Shown: positions 42,993-51,686 of the stretch, piece after piece | Position numbering within the stretch: the stretch's first letter is position 1 | How the letters are laid out: each line of letters opens with the position of its first letter | NCBI RefSeq assembly: GCF_020515625.1 | Contig: NZ_JAIWPJ010000002.1 | Location: 806,001 to 870,000, forward strand | Origin: Natrinema amylolyticum | GTDB lineage: Archaea; Halobacteriota; Halobacteria; Halobacteriales; Natrialbaceae | Reading direction: 5' to 3' | DNA: 64,000 bases | Translations under genes and position numbers: made by a program | Notes under the pieces: model-generated | What the model was told of the DNA's origin: nothing | Seen by the model: only the letters and a program-made list of their open reading frames with translations | Database searches by the model: none

Positions 42993-43763
42993 ATGAATCG
43001 ACGGCTCGTTCTCGCGGCGATTGCGGTCGCACTGCTCGCGACGCTAGCGGGCTGTTCGGCGCTGACGGGCGGTATTTCGGACGAACAGCTCGATCAGGAA
43101 GGGAACTACAGCGATCTGCGTGACAGCGAGGCCGACGTCGCCATCGATCTCGAAGACGGCAGCCTGATCGACGACGGCGAGTTCCGAGCGGTCTACGATC
43201 TCAACGGGACTGAGGAACTGTCGCTGTACCGATCGACGCTCTATCGCGACGAACCCTTAGAGATCAACAGCGTCCGCTACTGGTACCCCAACGGCACCGA
43301 GCTCACGGGCTCGGAGCTCGAGGTCGAGCAGGGACAGTCGGAGACGTCTGTGCAGGTGCCCGACGAGAACGGCACGCTCGCGTTCTCCGGTGACGCCGGC
43401 CGGAAGACGTTCCAGCTGCCGGCCTACGTCGATGGGTCCTACGAAGTGACGGTCCCCGAGGGCCATCGGACGTCGAACTTCCTGTTCGGAGACGTCTCGC
43501 CGAACGGGTACGACCGCGAGGTCGTCGACGACCGGGAGCGACTCTACTGGGACGACCTCGACAGCACGATCTCGCTCCGATACTACCTCACGCGGGATAT
43601 TCCGCTGTTCCTGGGTCTCGTCGGGGCGGCCGTCCTGCTCGGTGGAATCGGGATCGGATACTACTACCGACAGGTCAAACGACTTCGGAAGGAACGCGAG
43701 GAGTTCGGCCTCGATATCGATACCGACGACGATTCGGACGGCGGACCGCCCGGACTCTTATAA
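42993..43763 (+). CDS. Membrane-anchored lipoprotein (DUF5803-like)
   Basis: The 256-residue protein starts MNRRLVLAAIAVALLATLAGCS: a signal peptide with a lipobox LAGC (Cys21). The extracellular part is a beta-rich domain (FRAVYDLNGTEELSLYRSTLY, VDGSYEVTVPEGHRTSNFLF). A C-terminal transmembrane helix (IPLFLGLVGAAVLLGGIGIG) and a short basic-acidic tail follow. The combination of lipid anchor and membrane helix matches DUF5803. It begins one base after the DUF2110 stop, so it is in the tfe operon. Confidence 0.78.
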   Translation: MNRRLVLAAIAVALLATLAGCSALTGGISDEQLDQEGNYSDLRDSEADVAIDLEDGSLIDDGEFRAVYDLNGTEELSLYRSTLYRDEPLEINSVRYWYPNGTELTGSELEVEQGQSETSVQVPDENGTLAFSGDAGRKTFQLPAYVDGSYEVTVPEGHRTSNFLFGDVSPNGYDREVVDDRERLYWDDLDSTISLRYYLTRDIPLFLGLVGAAVLLGGIGIGYYYRQVKRLRKEREEFGLDIDTDDDSDGGPPGLL

Positions 43764-43814
43764 GACAGCGGCCGATCGCTCTCGATTTCGGCCACCGGCT
43801 CCGCGAGGCGGCCG

Positions 43815-44270
43815 TTATCCGTGAATCGCCCGTTCGTCGAGCCAGACGACGTCGCTATCCTCGATTTCGAGTCGTCCCCTGATGTGAGTCGTGTTCGTTC
43901 GCGGCGCCTCGAGCGAGGCCGTTCTGACGGTTCTGGTCACGTCGACGTCGTCGACGAGCCAGCCGTAGTACCGATCATCGCCGTCGGTGGCCGAAAAGAC
44001 GAGCAGTCTCGGATCGTCGACGCGAGCCGCCGTCTCGAACGAGGATCCGAACACTCGCGGCAGATCGACGACCCTGATCCGTTCGCCGGCGGCGCTGAGC
44101 GTCCCCGCGTCCCACGGATCGTCGGCATCCACGAGGGGTTCGTCGTCCGTGACGCCGAGAACGGAGGCGACCGACGCGGCCCTGACGCAGTACCGTTTTT
44201 CTTCCAGGTCGAACGTGAGTACTGTGATGGGGTCGTCGGATCCGGGGTCCCCGTTCGAAGCCGATGTCAT
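43815..44270 (-). CDS. CheW-like chemotaxis coupling protein
   Basis: The 151-residue protein starts MTSASNGDPGSDDPITVLTFD. A CheW fold is suggested by VLTFDLEEKRYCVRAASVASVLG, IRVVDLPRVFG, LLVFSATDGDDRYYGWLVDDV and EIEDSDVVWLDER. It is divergent from the second, larger CheW and convergent with the DUF5803 gene. Compared with a canonical CheW it lacks the conserved loop segment and may couple a dedicated receptor or act as an adaptor. It is clearly part of the adjacent che block. Confidence 0.8.
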   Translation of the reverse strand: MTSASNGDPGSDDPITVLTFDLEEKRYCVRAASVASVLGVTDDEPLVDADDPWDAGTLSAAGERIRVVDLPRVFGSSFETAARVDDPRLLVFSATDGDDRYYGWLVDDVDVTRTVRTASLEAPRTNTTHIRGRLEIEDSDVVWLDERAIHG

Positions 44271-44470
44271 TCCATCTGACGGACGGTTGTTCGGAAAATA
44301 AACCTTCTGATACAGTAAATATTATCGCAGTGTCGAATACGGGAGCGGACGGCTCGACGATCACTCGGACGGGAATCGCGATCGGTCGCCGCTTGTGACG
44401 AGGCGCGCACGATCGCACCCGTCCCGAACGGTAGTCATCAGCTATCGGAACAATCACGGTGGAGTCAACG

Positions 44471-44476
44471 TTTTAT
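44471..44476 (+). promoter_or_regulatory. TATA box of the cheW gene
   Basis: TTTTAT in CAACGTTTTATTGG lies 29-34 bases before the ATG at 44505. Confidence 0.55.
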
Positions 44477-44504
44477 TGGTGGAACCTGATACACGAACAG
44501 GACC

Positions 44505-45296
44505 ATGGCCCCGGACCTCTCGGAAACGCTTCTCGGAATCGATAGCGACGACGCCGATCGAACCGGCGATTCGGACACCGGAGACGGGGAGGAGGAAGTC
44601 CTCCTCCAGTTCCTCTTCGTCGGCCTCGGCGAACACCGACTCGCGCTTCCGGTCGACGCAGTCAGAACGATCACCGAACCACCGGCGGAACTCACTCGAG
44701 TCCCACGCTCGCCCCCGGCTATCGAGGGACTGATGGACCTCCGAGGGGAGATCACTGCGGTCATCGACCCTCGCGTTCACTTCCCCGTCTCCGAATCGCG
44801 AACGGGACGCGAGCGCTTGCTCGTTCTCGACCGTGCGAGCGACCAACAGTCGGTCGCGATCCGGGTCGACGACGTCATCGGCGTCGAGACGATCCCCGAG
44901 AGCGACGTCTTCGACGAGGATACCGTCGAGGCCAGCGAACTCTCCGGCGACGTCCTCGAGCATCCCCTGATCGCCGCGCTCGTCACGCAGGAGCGGGACC
45001 CGCACGCCGACGTCGGAAGCATGGTGACCGACGACGCTGCCGGTGTGACGGCGAGCCCCGAAACCGGCGGTCCATTGGGGACTGGCGGGTCGGCGGCACT
45101 GTCGTCGACGGGCGGGACGAGCGGTGGAATCGGCGAGTCGGTGGGGGAAGCCTTCGAGGTCGAACCGACCGAGGAGGCGACCGCCGAACCGGACGAGGAA
45201 GGGGACGAGGCCGATTCGACGCGGGAAGTCGTCGTCGAGGCGACCGCGCTGATCGACGTCGACAAACTGTTGGTAGCGTCCGGACAGCCGCAATAA
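44505..45296 (+). CDS. cheW: Chemotaxis coupling protein CheW with long acidic tail
   Basis: The 263-residue protein has the CheW core at about residues 27-165: VLLQFLFVGLGEHRLALPVDAV, PRSPPAIEGLMDLRGEITAVID and RLLVLDRASDQQSVAIRVDDV. CheW links receptors to the CheA kinase. The remaining 100 residues are an acidic, Ser/Gly-rich tail that ends EVVVEATALIDVDKLLVASG, a helix that matches the CheW C-terminal conserved end, so the tail is an insertion inside the fold. A TATA box 29 bases upstream marks the start of the che operon. Confidence 0.87.
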   Translation: MAPDLSETLLGIDSDDADRTGDSDTGDGEEEVLLQFLFVGLGEHRLALPVDAVRTITEPPAELTRVPRSPPAIEGLMDLRGEITAVIDPRVHFPVSESRTGRERLLVLDRASDQQSVAIRVDDVIGVETIPESDVFDEDTVEASELSGDVLEHPLIAALVTQERDPHADVGSMVTDDAAGVTASPETGGPLGTGGSAALSSTGGTSGGIGESVGEAFEVEPTEEATAEPDEEGDEADSTREVVVEATALIDVDKLLVASGQPQ

Positions 45297-45430
45297 TTGC
45301 CGCAAACGACCGTTCGGGATTCCCACCGTGAATGGGCTCTCCGGGGCGTAATCGGCGCTTATCACGACTGATAATCGAGAGACAGCATTTATGGTAGTTG
45401 TATCTCTACGGGAATTTGGTGTACTACTGA

Positions 45431-45793
45431 ATGTCGACAGGGGTGCTCATCGTGGACGACTCTCATTTTATGCGGAATCTATTGCGACAGATCTTGGAAC
45501 AAGATTACCGCATCCTCGGAGAGGCGTCCAACGGCGCTGAGGCCGTCAAACTGTACAAAGAACACGACCCCGACATCGTCATGATGGATATCGTGATGCC
45601 CAAATGCAACGGCATCAAGGCGACTGCGGCGATCAAGAAAATCGACCCGGACGCCCGCGTCATCATGTGTACGAGCGTCGGACAGCGTGAGAAAATGAAA
45701 CTCGCCGTGAAAGCTGGCGCGGACGGCTACGTCACGAAACCGTTCGAAGAACCCAGCGTCAGAAAGGCCCTTTCAGACGTCGTCGCTGCATGA
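45431..45793 (+). CDS. cheY: Chemotaxis response regulator CheY
   Basis: The 120-residue single receiver domain has the acidic pair Asp9-Asp10, phosphoacceptor Asp53 (IVMMDIVMP), Thr in IMCTSVGQ and Lys in YVTKPFEEP. CheY-P controls archaellum switching through haloarchaeal adaptor proteins (CheF). A TTTATGG box at 45388-45394 lies about 37 bases upstream, so the mRNA has a short leader. The stop overlaps the start of cheB (ATGA). Confidence 0.93.
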   Translation: MSTGVLIVDDSHFMRNLLRQILEQDYRILGEASNGAEAVKLYKEHDPDIVMMDIVMPKCNGIKATAAIKKIDPDARVIMCTSVGQREKMKLAVKAGADGYVTKPFEEPSVRKALSDVVAA

Positions 45794-47007
45794 CGCGAGT
45801 ACTCGTTGTCGACGACTCGAAGTTTATGCGGACAGTCATCGGCAACGCGCTCGAGTCGGCCGGCTACGATATCGAAACGGCCGCGAACGGCACCGAGGCC
45901 GTCGAGACGGTCGCCGAGTTCGATCCGGACGTCGTGACGATGGACGTCGAAATGCCCGAGATGGGCGGTATCGACGCCGTCGAGCGGATCATGACGACGA
46001 ATCCGACTCCCATTCTCATGCTCAGCGTTCACACCGAACGCGGCACGGAGGCGACGCTCGACGCCTTGGAACGGGGAGCCGCGGACTTCCTACACAAGCC
46101 CGACGGCTCCGATTCGCGAAACATCGCCCATCTCACTGACGAAGTCGTCGAAGCGGTCGACGACCTCGCCGAGGCCGACATCTCGTCAGTGGCGCTCGCG
46201 CGGGCCTCCGCGACGGCCTACGCGACCCGCGAGAGACGTACCGACAGTGCGGGACGGGGAACCACCACCGGCAACGCCGTCGCCGGTGGCGGCACCGAGA
46301 GCCGTCTGAATCCCGATCGGGGGACGACTGGGCCGGACACAGCCCCCGAAATCGGCTCCACCGGTGACGTCGACGAGGACGCGGCCCCGATCGCCGTCGA
46401 CGGCGACCGGGCCGACGCGCCGACGATCGTCCTCGGCGCGTCGACCGGCGGACCGAAGATCGTCGAACGGCTGTTCGAACGACTCCCAGGCGACCTCGAG
46501 GCGAAAGTGCTTGTCGTCCAGCACATGCCGCCCGGGTTCACCGAGCGGTTCGCCGATCGACTCGATGCACGAAGCGCGTACGACATCAGCGAGGCGACAG
46601 ATGGGGACCGGATCCGGCCCGGTGAGGCCGCGGTCGCACCGGGTAACCAGCATCTCGAGGTAGCGAGCAACGTCAACAACGCGCTCCGTCTGCGACTCGA
46701 CGACGGCGAACGGGTCCACGGCGTGCGACCAGCAATCGACGTGACGATGGAGAGCGCCGCCGAACGGGTCTCCGACGCGCTCTGTGGTGTCGTCCTGACC
46801 GGAATGGGTCGTGACGGTGCGGCCGGAATCGAGGCGATCAAGGCCGCGGGCGGTCGGACCATCGCACAGGACGAGGCGACGAGTCCGGTCTTTGGCATCC
46901 CCTGTCAGGCAATCGAGACGGGCCGTGTCGATACGATCGCGCCCGCCGAGGGCATCGCCGATGCGATCGTCGACGCCTTTACCACGGACGGTGAGAACGA
47001 TGAGTGA
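45790..47007 (+). CDS. cheB: Chemotaxis methylesterase CheB
   Basis: The 405-residue protein has an N-terminal receiver domain (Asp8-Asp9, Asp52 phosphoacceptor in VTMDVEMPEMGG, LSVHTERG, FLHKPDG) and a C-terminal methylesterase. The catalytic triad is visible as Ser in GASTGGPK, His in VVQHMPPGFTE and Asp in GMGRDGAAG. A 60-residue Thr/Gly/Ser-rich linker joins the two. It demethylates or deamidates receptor glutamates for adaptation. Its stop overlaps cheA by eight bases. Confidence 0.93.
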   Translation: MTRVLVVDDSKFMRTVIGNALESAGYDIETAANGTEAVETVAEFDPDVVTMDVEMPEMGGIDAVERIMTTNPTPILMLSVHTERGTEATLDALERGAADFLHKPDGSDSRNIAHLTDEVVEAVDDLAEADISSVALARASATAYATRERRTDSAGRGTTTGNAVAGGGTESRLNPDRGTTGPDTAPEIGSTGDVDEDAAPIAVDGDRADAPTIVLGASTGGPKIVERLFERLPGDLEAKVLVVQHMPPGFTERFADRLDARSAYDISEATDGDRIRPGEAAVAPGNQHLEVASNVNNALRLRLDDGERVHGVRPAIDVTMESAAERVSDALCGVVLTGMGRDGAAGIEAIKAAGGRTIAQDEATSPVFGIPCQAIETGRVDTIAPAEGIADAIVDAFTTDGENDE

Positions 47008-50000
47008 TTATCTGACAGACTTCGTTCAGGAGAGCGAAGAACGAATTACGGAACTGAACAACGCCTTGCTCACCCTCGAGCGCGAGCCCGACGACGAGGA
47101 GGCGATGGAGAACATCTTCCGGATCGCACACACCCTCAAGGGGAACTGCGGGGCGATGGGCTTGGAGTCGGCGAGCGATCTCGCCCACGCGCTCGAGGAC
47201 CTGCTCGACGCCGTCCGTCGCGACGACCTCGAGGTGACCGCGTCACTGATGGACGTCGTCTTCGACGCCGTCGACGAACTCGAGACGATGATCGACGAGG
47301 TCGCCGAGACCGGCGAGATCCGGACCGATCCGTCGGCGACGATCGAAGCGCTTCGGAGTCATCTGACCGATGCGGACGGCGCGGCGGGTATCGAACCACC
47401 CACAGCCGCGAAGATCGACGACGTCTGCTCCCGATTCGAGCCGCCGGCCGACGAGGGCCACGACGTCTATCTCGCCCGCCTCGCGATCGCAGCGGAAGAC
47501 GGCGTTAACAACGGGGAACTGGTCGTCGACGCACTGATCGACGCGTTCGATCTGATCGGAACCGATCCACCCCGCGAAACGATCGGGACCGGGGACTACG
47601 GCGGGAGCTTCGACGCAATCTTCGGGACCGCGGTCGGCGAGGCCGCTATCGCCTCCGGGCTCGAACCGGTCGAGGAGGTCGACGAGTTCGAAATCGTCGA
47701 CGTCTCCGATCGATTCGAGGGGACGAACGCGGCCGCGGGCGCGTCGGAGCAGGCGTCCGACGCCGAACCGGGCGACGATATCTCGTCCGACGAAGCCCAA
47801 GACCTCGAGGTCGACGACCTCCTCGACGAGTTCAACGAGTTCGACAACTTGGACGAGATGGTCGACGACGTCGAGGACGAGGAACTCGACGCGTTCGAGG
47901 ACATGGGCGAAGCGGGGTCGTTCGACGACCTGCTCGACGAAGAGGACGTCGCCGAACTCGACGCCGAGCCTGGCGAACCGCCGGCCGATGCCATCGATGC
48001 GGACGACGGCCCGACCGCCGAGACCGCGGAGACGGCGGAGCCGGCGGCCGACGACGCGACCGGAGCTGACGCCGCGTCGGGGTCAGAATCCGACGACGAC
48101 GAAGTCGATGATGCCGGCGCGGTCTTCAACGAACTCAAAGACGAGGTCGAGATGGTCGGCTTCGACGAGTTACAGGACGAACTCGAGGAACTCGAGTTCG
48201 ACGAGTTCGACGACGAAGAGGAAGTCGATATGGACGAACTCCTCGGCGACGACGCCGATGACGATTCGTTCCTCGACGACGAGGAACCGTCGGCGGACGC
48301 GGTCGACGACCTTCTGGTCGATTCGGAGCCGAACGATACGTCGGTTGCGGACGACACGGTCGACGACATTCTGGTCGATTCGGAGCCGGATGACGGTCCA
48401 AGTCCGGACGATGGTTCGAGTCCCGACGACGCGGTCGACGATATCCTGGTCGATTCGGAGTCGGATGACGCTTCGAGTCCGGACGACACCGCCGAGGACC
48501 GATCCGTCGTCGCGGACGAGTCGAGCGCTGCCGTCGGCGGTGACGACGCGTTCTCGTCGACCGAAGACGATCTCGATGATACCGTCGACGACCTCGAGTT
48601 CGGTGACGACGATATCGCGGCAGCGACGGATGTCGACGAGTCGGCCCCGGACGACGAGCCCGTCGAAACGCCAGCCGCGACCGAATCGACGGACGACTCC
48701 ATATCGGCCGAGTCGGAACTCGACGCACCGAGCGACGGGGCGGCCGACGCGGTCGACGCGACCGGCCTCGAGGACGAGACGGTCGGCGAAGACGCGGCCG
48801 CCGAGTCGGTGGTAGCCGATGCGGAGAGTGCTGAAGTGGTCGCTGGCGAAGCGGATGCTGATGAGACGGCCACTGACGACGATGTCGCTGCGGAGGCGGC
48901 CGTTGACGAAGAGATTATCGAGGAGACGGTCGATGATGAGGACCCGATCGACGAGACGACCACCGAGACGGACGTTCCCGACGAGACGGACGCTATCGAC
49001 GAGCGTTCCGACTCGGGGGTCGCCGTCGAAGATGTCGCTGCTGAAGACGTCGCTGCCGAGGACGTAGTCGCCGAAGGTAGTGCTGACGACATCGCCGGAG
49101 ACGTCGCTGCCGAGGACGGAGATGACACAGTTGTCGCGGAGGGCCCGGCCGACGCGGTCCCCGCCGACGAACCGGAGCCAGTCGATAGCGCTTCGACCGC
49201 CGATGACGGCGACGCGGTCGCGGCCGACACTGCTGATACGGAGTCGTTCGCCGACGCGGACGAGGCCGATCCGTTCGATGATGCAACTGCGCTCGCGGCC
49301 GACGAGACCACCGAGTCCCTCGACGCGACCGATCTCGAGACCGACGATGCGACGGCCGAGGAGGCTGACGAGACTACTGTTGCTGAAGAGACGGACGACG
49401 CTGCGGAGGGTGCGGCAGACGACAGGGCACCGGCCGACTCGTTCGGCGACACCGCCGGGGACGGCTTCGAACCGACGGCGGCCTTCGACGACGACTTCGA
49501 GACGGCCGACGACGAGTCGGATCCTTTCGATGACGACAGCTTCGCGACGGACGCCGACGATTCGTTCGCGGACTTCTCGGCCGACGCCGCCGAGACCGCG
49601 GAGACGACGGAGTCGGACGACGACTTCGAGGGCGAGTTCGACGAGCAACTGGACGACCAGTCCGACGACGAGGCGGTCGCCGGATCCACCGGCTTCGATA
49701 CCGGTGACGCCGGCTTCGAGTCGTCGGCGTCGGACGCCGACACCGATTCGGACTCGAGTCTCCCGGGCGCTGCGTCGTTCGGCGACGATGGGAGCGATTC
49801 GGACACTGATGACGACGTCGTGCGGATCGTCGACGAACCCAAGATGGAGATTCCGGATATCTCGCTCCCGGAGACGGGTGACCGACCGGACGCCGACGAC
49901 GAAACCGACGAGATCCAGTCCGTTCGCGTCGACGTCGAGCAGGTCGACTCCCTGCTCACGCTCGTCGAAGGGCTGGTGACGAGTCGCGTCCGCCTCCGCC

Positions 50001-51046
50001 ACGCGGCCGATACGGACGACGGCGGCACGGCCCTCGACAAGGAACTCGACGCGCTGTCGGATCTGACGACTGACCTGCAGGAGACGGTGATGGATATCCG
50101 ACTGGTGCCGCTCCAGACGGTGACGAACCGCCTGCCGCGGGTCGTCCGCGACATCGCCCGCGATCAGAACAAGGAGGTCGCTTTCGAGATGAGCGGCGAG
50201 AACGTCGAACTGGATCGAAGTATCCTCGATCGAATCGGCGATCCGCTCATTCATCTGGTTCGCAACGCCGTCGACCACGGGATCGAACTGCCGGAACGGC
50301 GCGAAGAGGTCGGTAAATCGCGCGAAGGGGCCGTCGAGGTCCACGCCGACCGCTCGCGCGACCGCGTGACGATCACGGTCGAAGACGACGGAAGCGGACT
50401 CGATCCCGATCGACTTCGCGACGAGGCCGTCGAAGCCGGCGTTCTCGACGCGGACGAGGCCGCCGACCTCTCCGACGAGGAGGCCTACGACCTCATCTTC
50501 CATCCCGGCCTCTCGACGGCCGAGGAGGTGACGGACGTGAGTGGCCGCGGCGTCGGCATGGACGTCGTCAAACGGACGATCGAGGATTTAGAGGGAACGG
50601 TCTCGATCGACAGCGACGAGGGCGAAGGGACGACCGTCACGATGACGCTCCCGGTAACGGTCGCGATCGACGAAATCCTGTTCGTCGAGAGCGGCGGCGA
50701 GGAGTTCGGTATCCCGACCAAGGCCGTTCGGGACATCGAACCCGCGGCCGCGGTCGAGACGACCGCCGGTGAATCCGTACTCCGCGACGACGACGGCGAC
50801 TATCCAGTTATCCGACTGACCGACGTCCTCGAGACGCCGGTCCCCGGTGCGAACGGCGACGGGATGGTCGTCCGCATTCGCGACGAGGTTCGCGAGGTAG
50901 CGCTGCACTGCGATCACGTGCAGGGCCAACAGGAAGTCGTCGTCAAGCCCTTTGAGGGCGTTATGAGCGGTATCCCGGGGCTCAGCGGTGCAACGGTGCG
51001 GGGGCGAGGGGAAGTAGTCAACATTCTGGATGTGACGACACTATGA
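47000..51046 (+). CDS. cheA: Chemotaxis histidine kinase CheA, 1348 residues with giant acidic linker
   Basis: CheA autophosphorylates and passes phosphate to CheY and CheB. MSDYLTDFVQESEERI opens the P1 domain with phosphorylation site His44 (RIAHTLKGNCG). A second helical region follows at about 130-230. From about 250 to 970 the protein is an acidic, low-complexity stretch with local repeats (VDDILVDSE three times, VAAED several times). P3 begins at about 972, the ATPase domain has HLVRNAVDHGIE (~1085), DDGSGL (~1130) and GRGVGMD (~1181), and the CheW-like P5 ends ILDVTTL. A normal CheA has 650-850 residues. Confidence 0.92.
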   Translation: MSDYLTDFVQESEERITELNNALLTLEREPDDEEAMENIFRIAHTLKGNCGAMGLESASDLAHALEDLLDAVRRDDLEVTASLMDVVFDAVDELETMIDEVAETGEIRTDPSATIEALRSHLTDADGAAGIEPPTAAKIDDVCSRFEPPADEGHDVYLARLAIAAEDGVNNGELVVDALIDAFDLIGTDPPRETIGTGDYGGSFDAIFGTAVGEAAIASGLEPVEEVDEFEIVDVSDRFEGTNAAAGASEQASDAEPGDDISSDEAQDLEVDDLLDEFNEFDNLDEMVDDVEDEELDAFEDMGEAGSFDDLLDEEDVAELDAEPGEPPADAIDADDGPTAETAETAEPAADDATGADAASGSESDDDEVDDAGAVFNELKDEVEMVGFDELQDELEELEFDEFDDEEEVDMDELLGDDADDDSFLDDEEPSADAVDDLLVDSEPNDTSVADDTVDDILVDSEPDDGPSPDDGSSPDDAVDDILVDSESDDASSPDDTAEDRSVVADESSAAVGGDDAFSSTEDDLDDTVDDLEFGDDDIAAATDVDESAPDDEPVETPAATESTDDSISAESELDAPSDGAADAVDATGLEDETVGEDAAAESVVADAESAEVVAGEADADETATDDDVAAEAAVDEEIIEETVDDEDPIDETTTETDVPDETDAIDERSDSGVAVEDVAAEDVAAEDVVAEGSADDIAGDVAAEDGDDTVVAEGPADAVPADEPEPVDSASTADDGDAVAADTADTESFADADEADPFDDATALAADETTESLDATDLETDDATAEEADETTVAEETDDAAEGAADDRAPADSFGDTAGDGFEPTAAFDDDFETADDESDPFDDDSFATDADDSFADFSADAAETAETTESDDDFEGEFDEQLDDQSDDEAVAGSTGFDTGDAGFESSASDADTDSDSSLPGAASFGDDGSDSDTDDDVVRIVDEPKMEIPDISLPETGDRPDADDETDEIQSVRVDVEQVDSLLTLVEGLVTSRVRLRHAADTDDGGTALDKELDALSDLTTDLQETVMDIRLVPLQTVTNRLPRVVRDIARDQNKEVAFEMSGENVELDRSILDRIGDPLIHLVRNAVDHGIELPERREEVGKSREGAVEVHADRSRDRVTITVEDDGSGLDPDRLRDEAVEAGVLDADEAADLSDEEAYDLIFHPGLSTAEEVTDVSGRGVGMDVVKRTIEDLEGTVSIDSDEGEGTTVTMTLPVTVAIDEILFVESGGEEFGIPTKAVRDIEPAAAVETTAGESVLRDDDGDYPVIRLTDVLETPVPGANGDGMVVRIRDEVREVALHCDHVQGQQEVVVKPFEGVMSGIPGLSGATVRGRGEVVNILDVTTL
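48289..49140. repeat. Low-complexity repeats in the cheA linker
   Basis: The linker contains three VDD(I/L)LVDSE units between about 48300 and 48460, and a run of VAAED-like pentapeptides (VAAEDVAAEDVVAEG) between about 49023 and 49080. The coding DNA is GAC/GTC-rich, and the repeats are diverged at DNA level. Confidence 0.6.
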
Positions 51047-51080
51047 ACGAACGCGAACACCCACACCTACGGAGGAATCC

Positions 51081-51686
51081 ATGACGATGATGGTCGATAT
51101 ACGAAAGCTGAGCTTCATAAACGAGATGGCGAAGGTCGGGACGAACGGCGTCGCCGACAACATGAGTAAACTGACCGGCGAGGACGCCCAGATGGAGGTG
51201 ACGAAGACCAACTTCATCGACGTCGACGACATCGAGTCACAACTCGACGGCGGGAAGCGGGTCGGCGTCCGCGTCCGACTACTGGATCCCCCGCATGGGC
51301 ACATCCTCATCCTCTTTCCCGAGGCGAGCGCGAAGAAGATCACGGCGATCATGCTCCGCGACGTCGTCGACGATATGGGCGACGTCTCCGGAAAGATGGC
51401 CCGCAGCGCCGTCGAGGAGATGGGCAACATGATGGCCAGTGGCTTCATCGACGGCTGGGCGGACGTGCTCGGGCGTGCGATCGACATCGCTGCGCCACAA
51501 CTCGTCTACGCGCCGACGGGGGATATCGTCACCCGGACGGCCAGTCTCGGTGGTGACGATCTGGCCCTGTTCTTCGACTCCGATCTGTCGGTTCCCAGCT
51601 ACCAGATCGAAGCAGAGATTTACGCGTTCCCCGACCTCGAAGAGTTCGTGGAAATGGTCAACGGCATCGAAGTCCAATCCGCATGA
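51081..51686 (+). CDS. cheC: CheY-P phosphatase-type protein CheC (single domain)
   Basis: The 201-residue protein contains a CheC helix pair with SAVEEMGNMMASGFIDG (the E-x-x-N phosphatase motif). The block just before it (NGVADNMSKLTGEDAQMEVTK) is also CheC-like; the motif there is less complete. CheC dephosphorylates CheY-P and interacts with CheD. The start MTMMVDIRKL is used; MMVDI is an alternative. It overlaps the next CheC gene by four bases. Confidence 0.88.
   Translation: MTMMVDIRKLSFINEMAKVGTNGVADNMSKLTGEDAQMEVTKTNFIDVDDIESQLDGGKRVGVRVRLLDPPHGHILILFPEASAKKITAIMLRDVVDDMGDVSGKMARSAVEEMGNMMASGFIDGWADVLGRAIDIAAPQLVYAPTGDIVTRTASLGGDDLALFFDSDLSVPSYQIEAEIYAFPDLEEFVEMVNGIEVQSA

Noticed and set aside
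47596-50503. Two long minus-strand frames across the cheA linker
   Set aside because: Ser/Val- and Arg/Val-rich shadows of the acidic linker; CheA is continuous on the plus strand with P1 and P3-P5 domains in frame.
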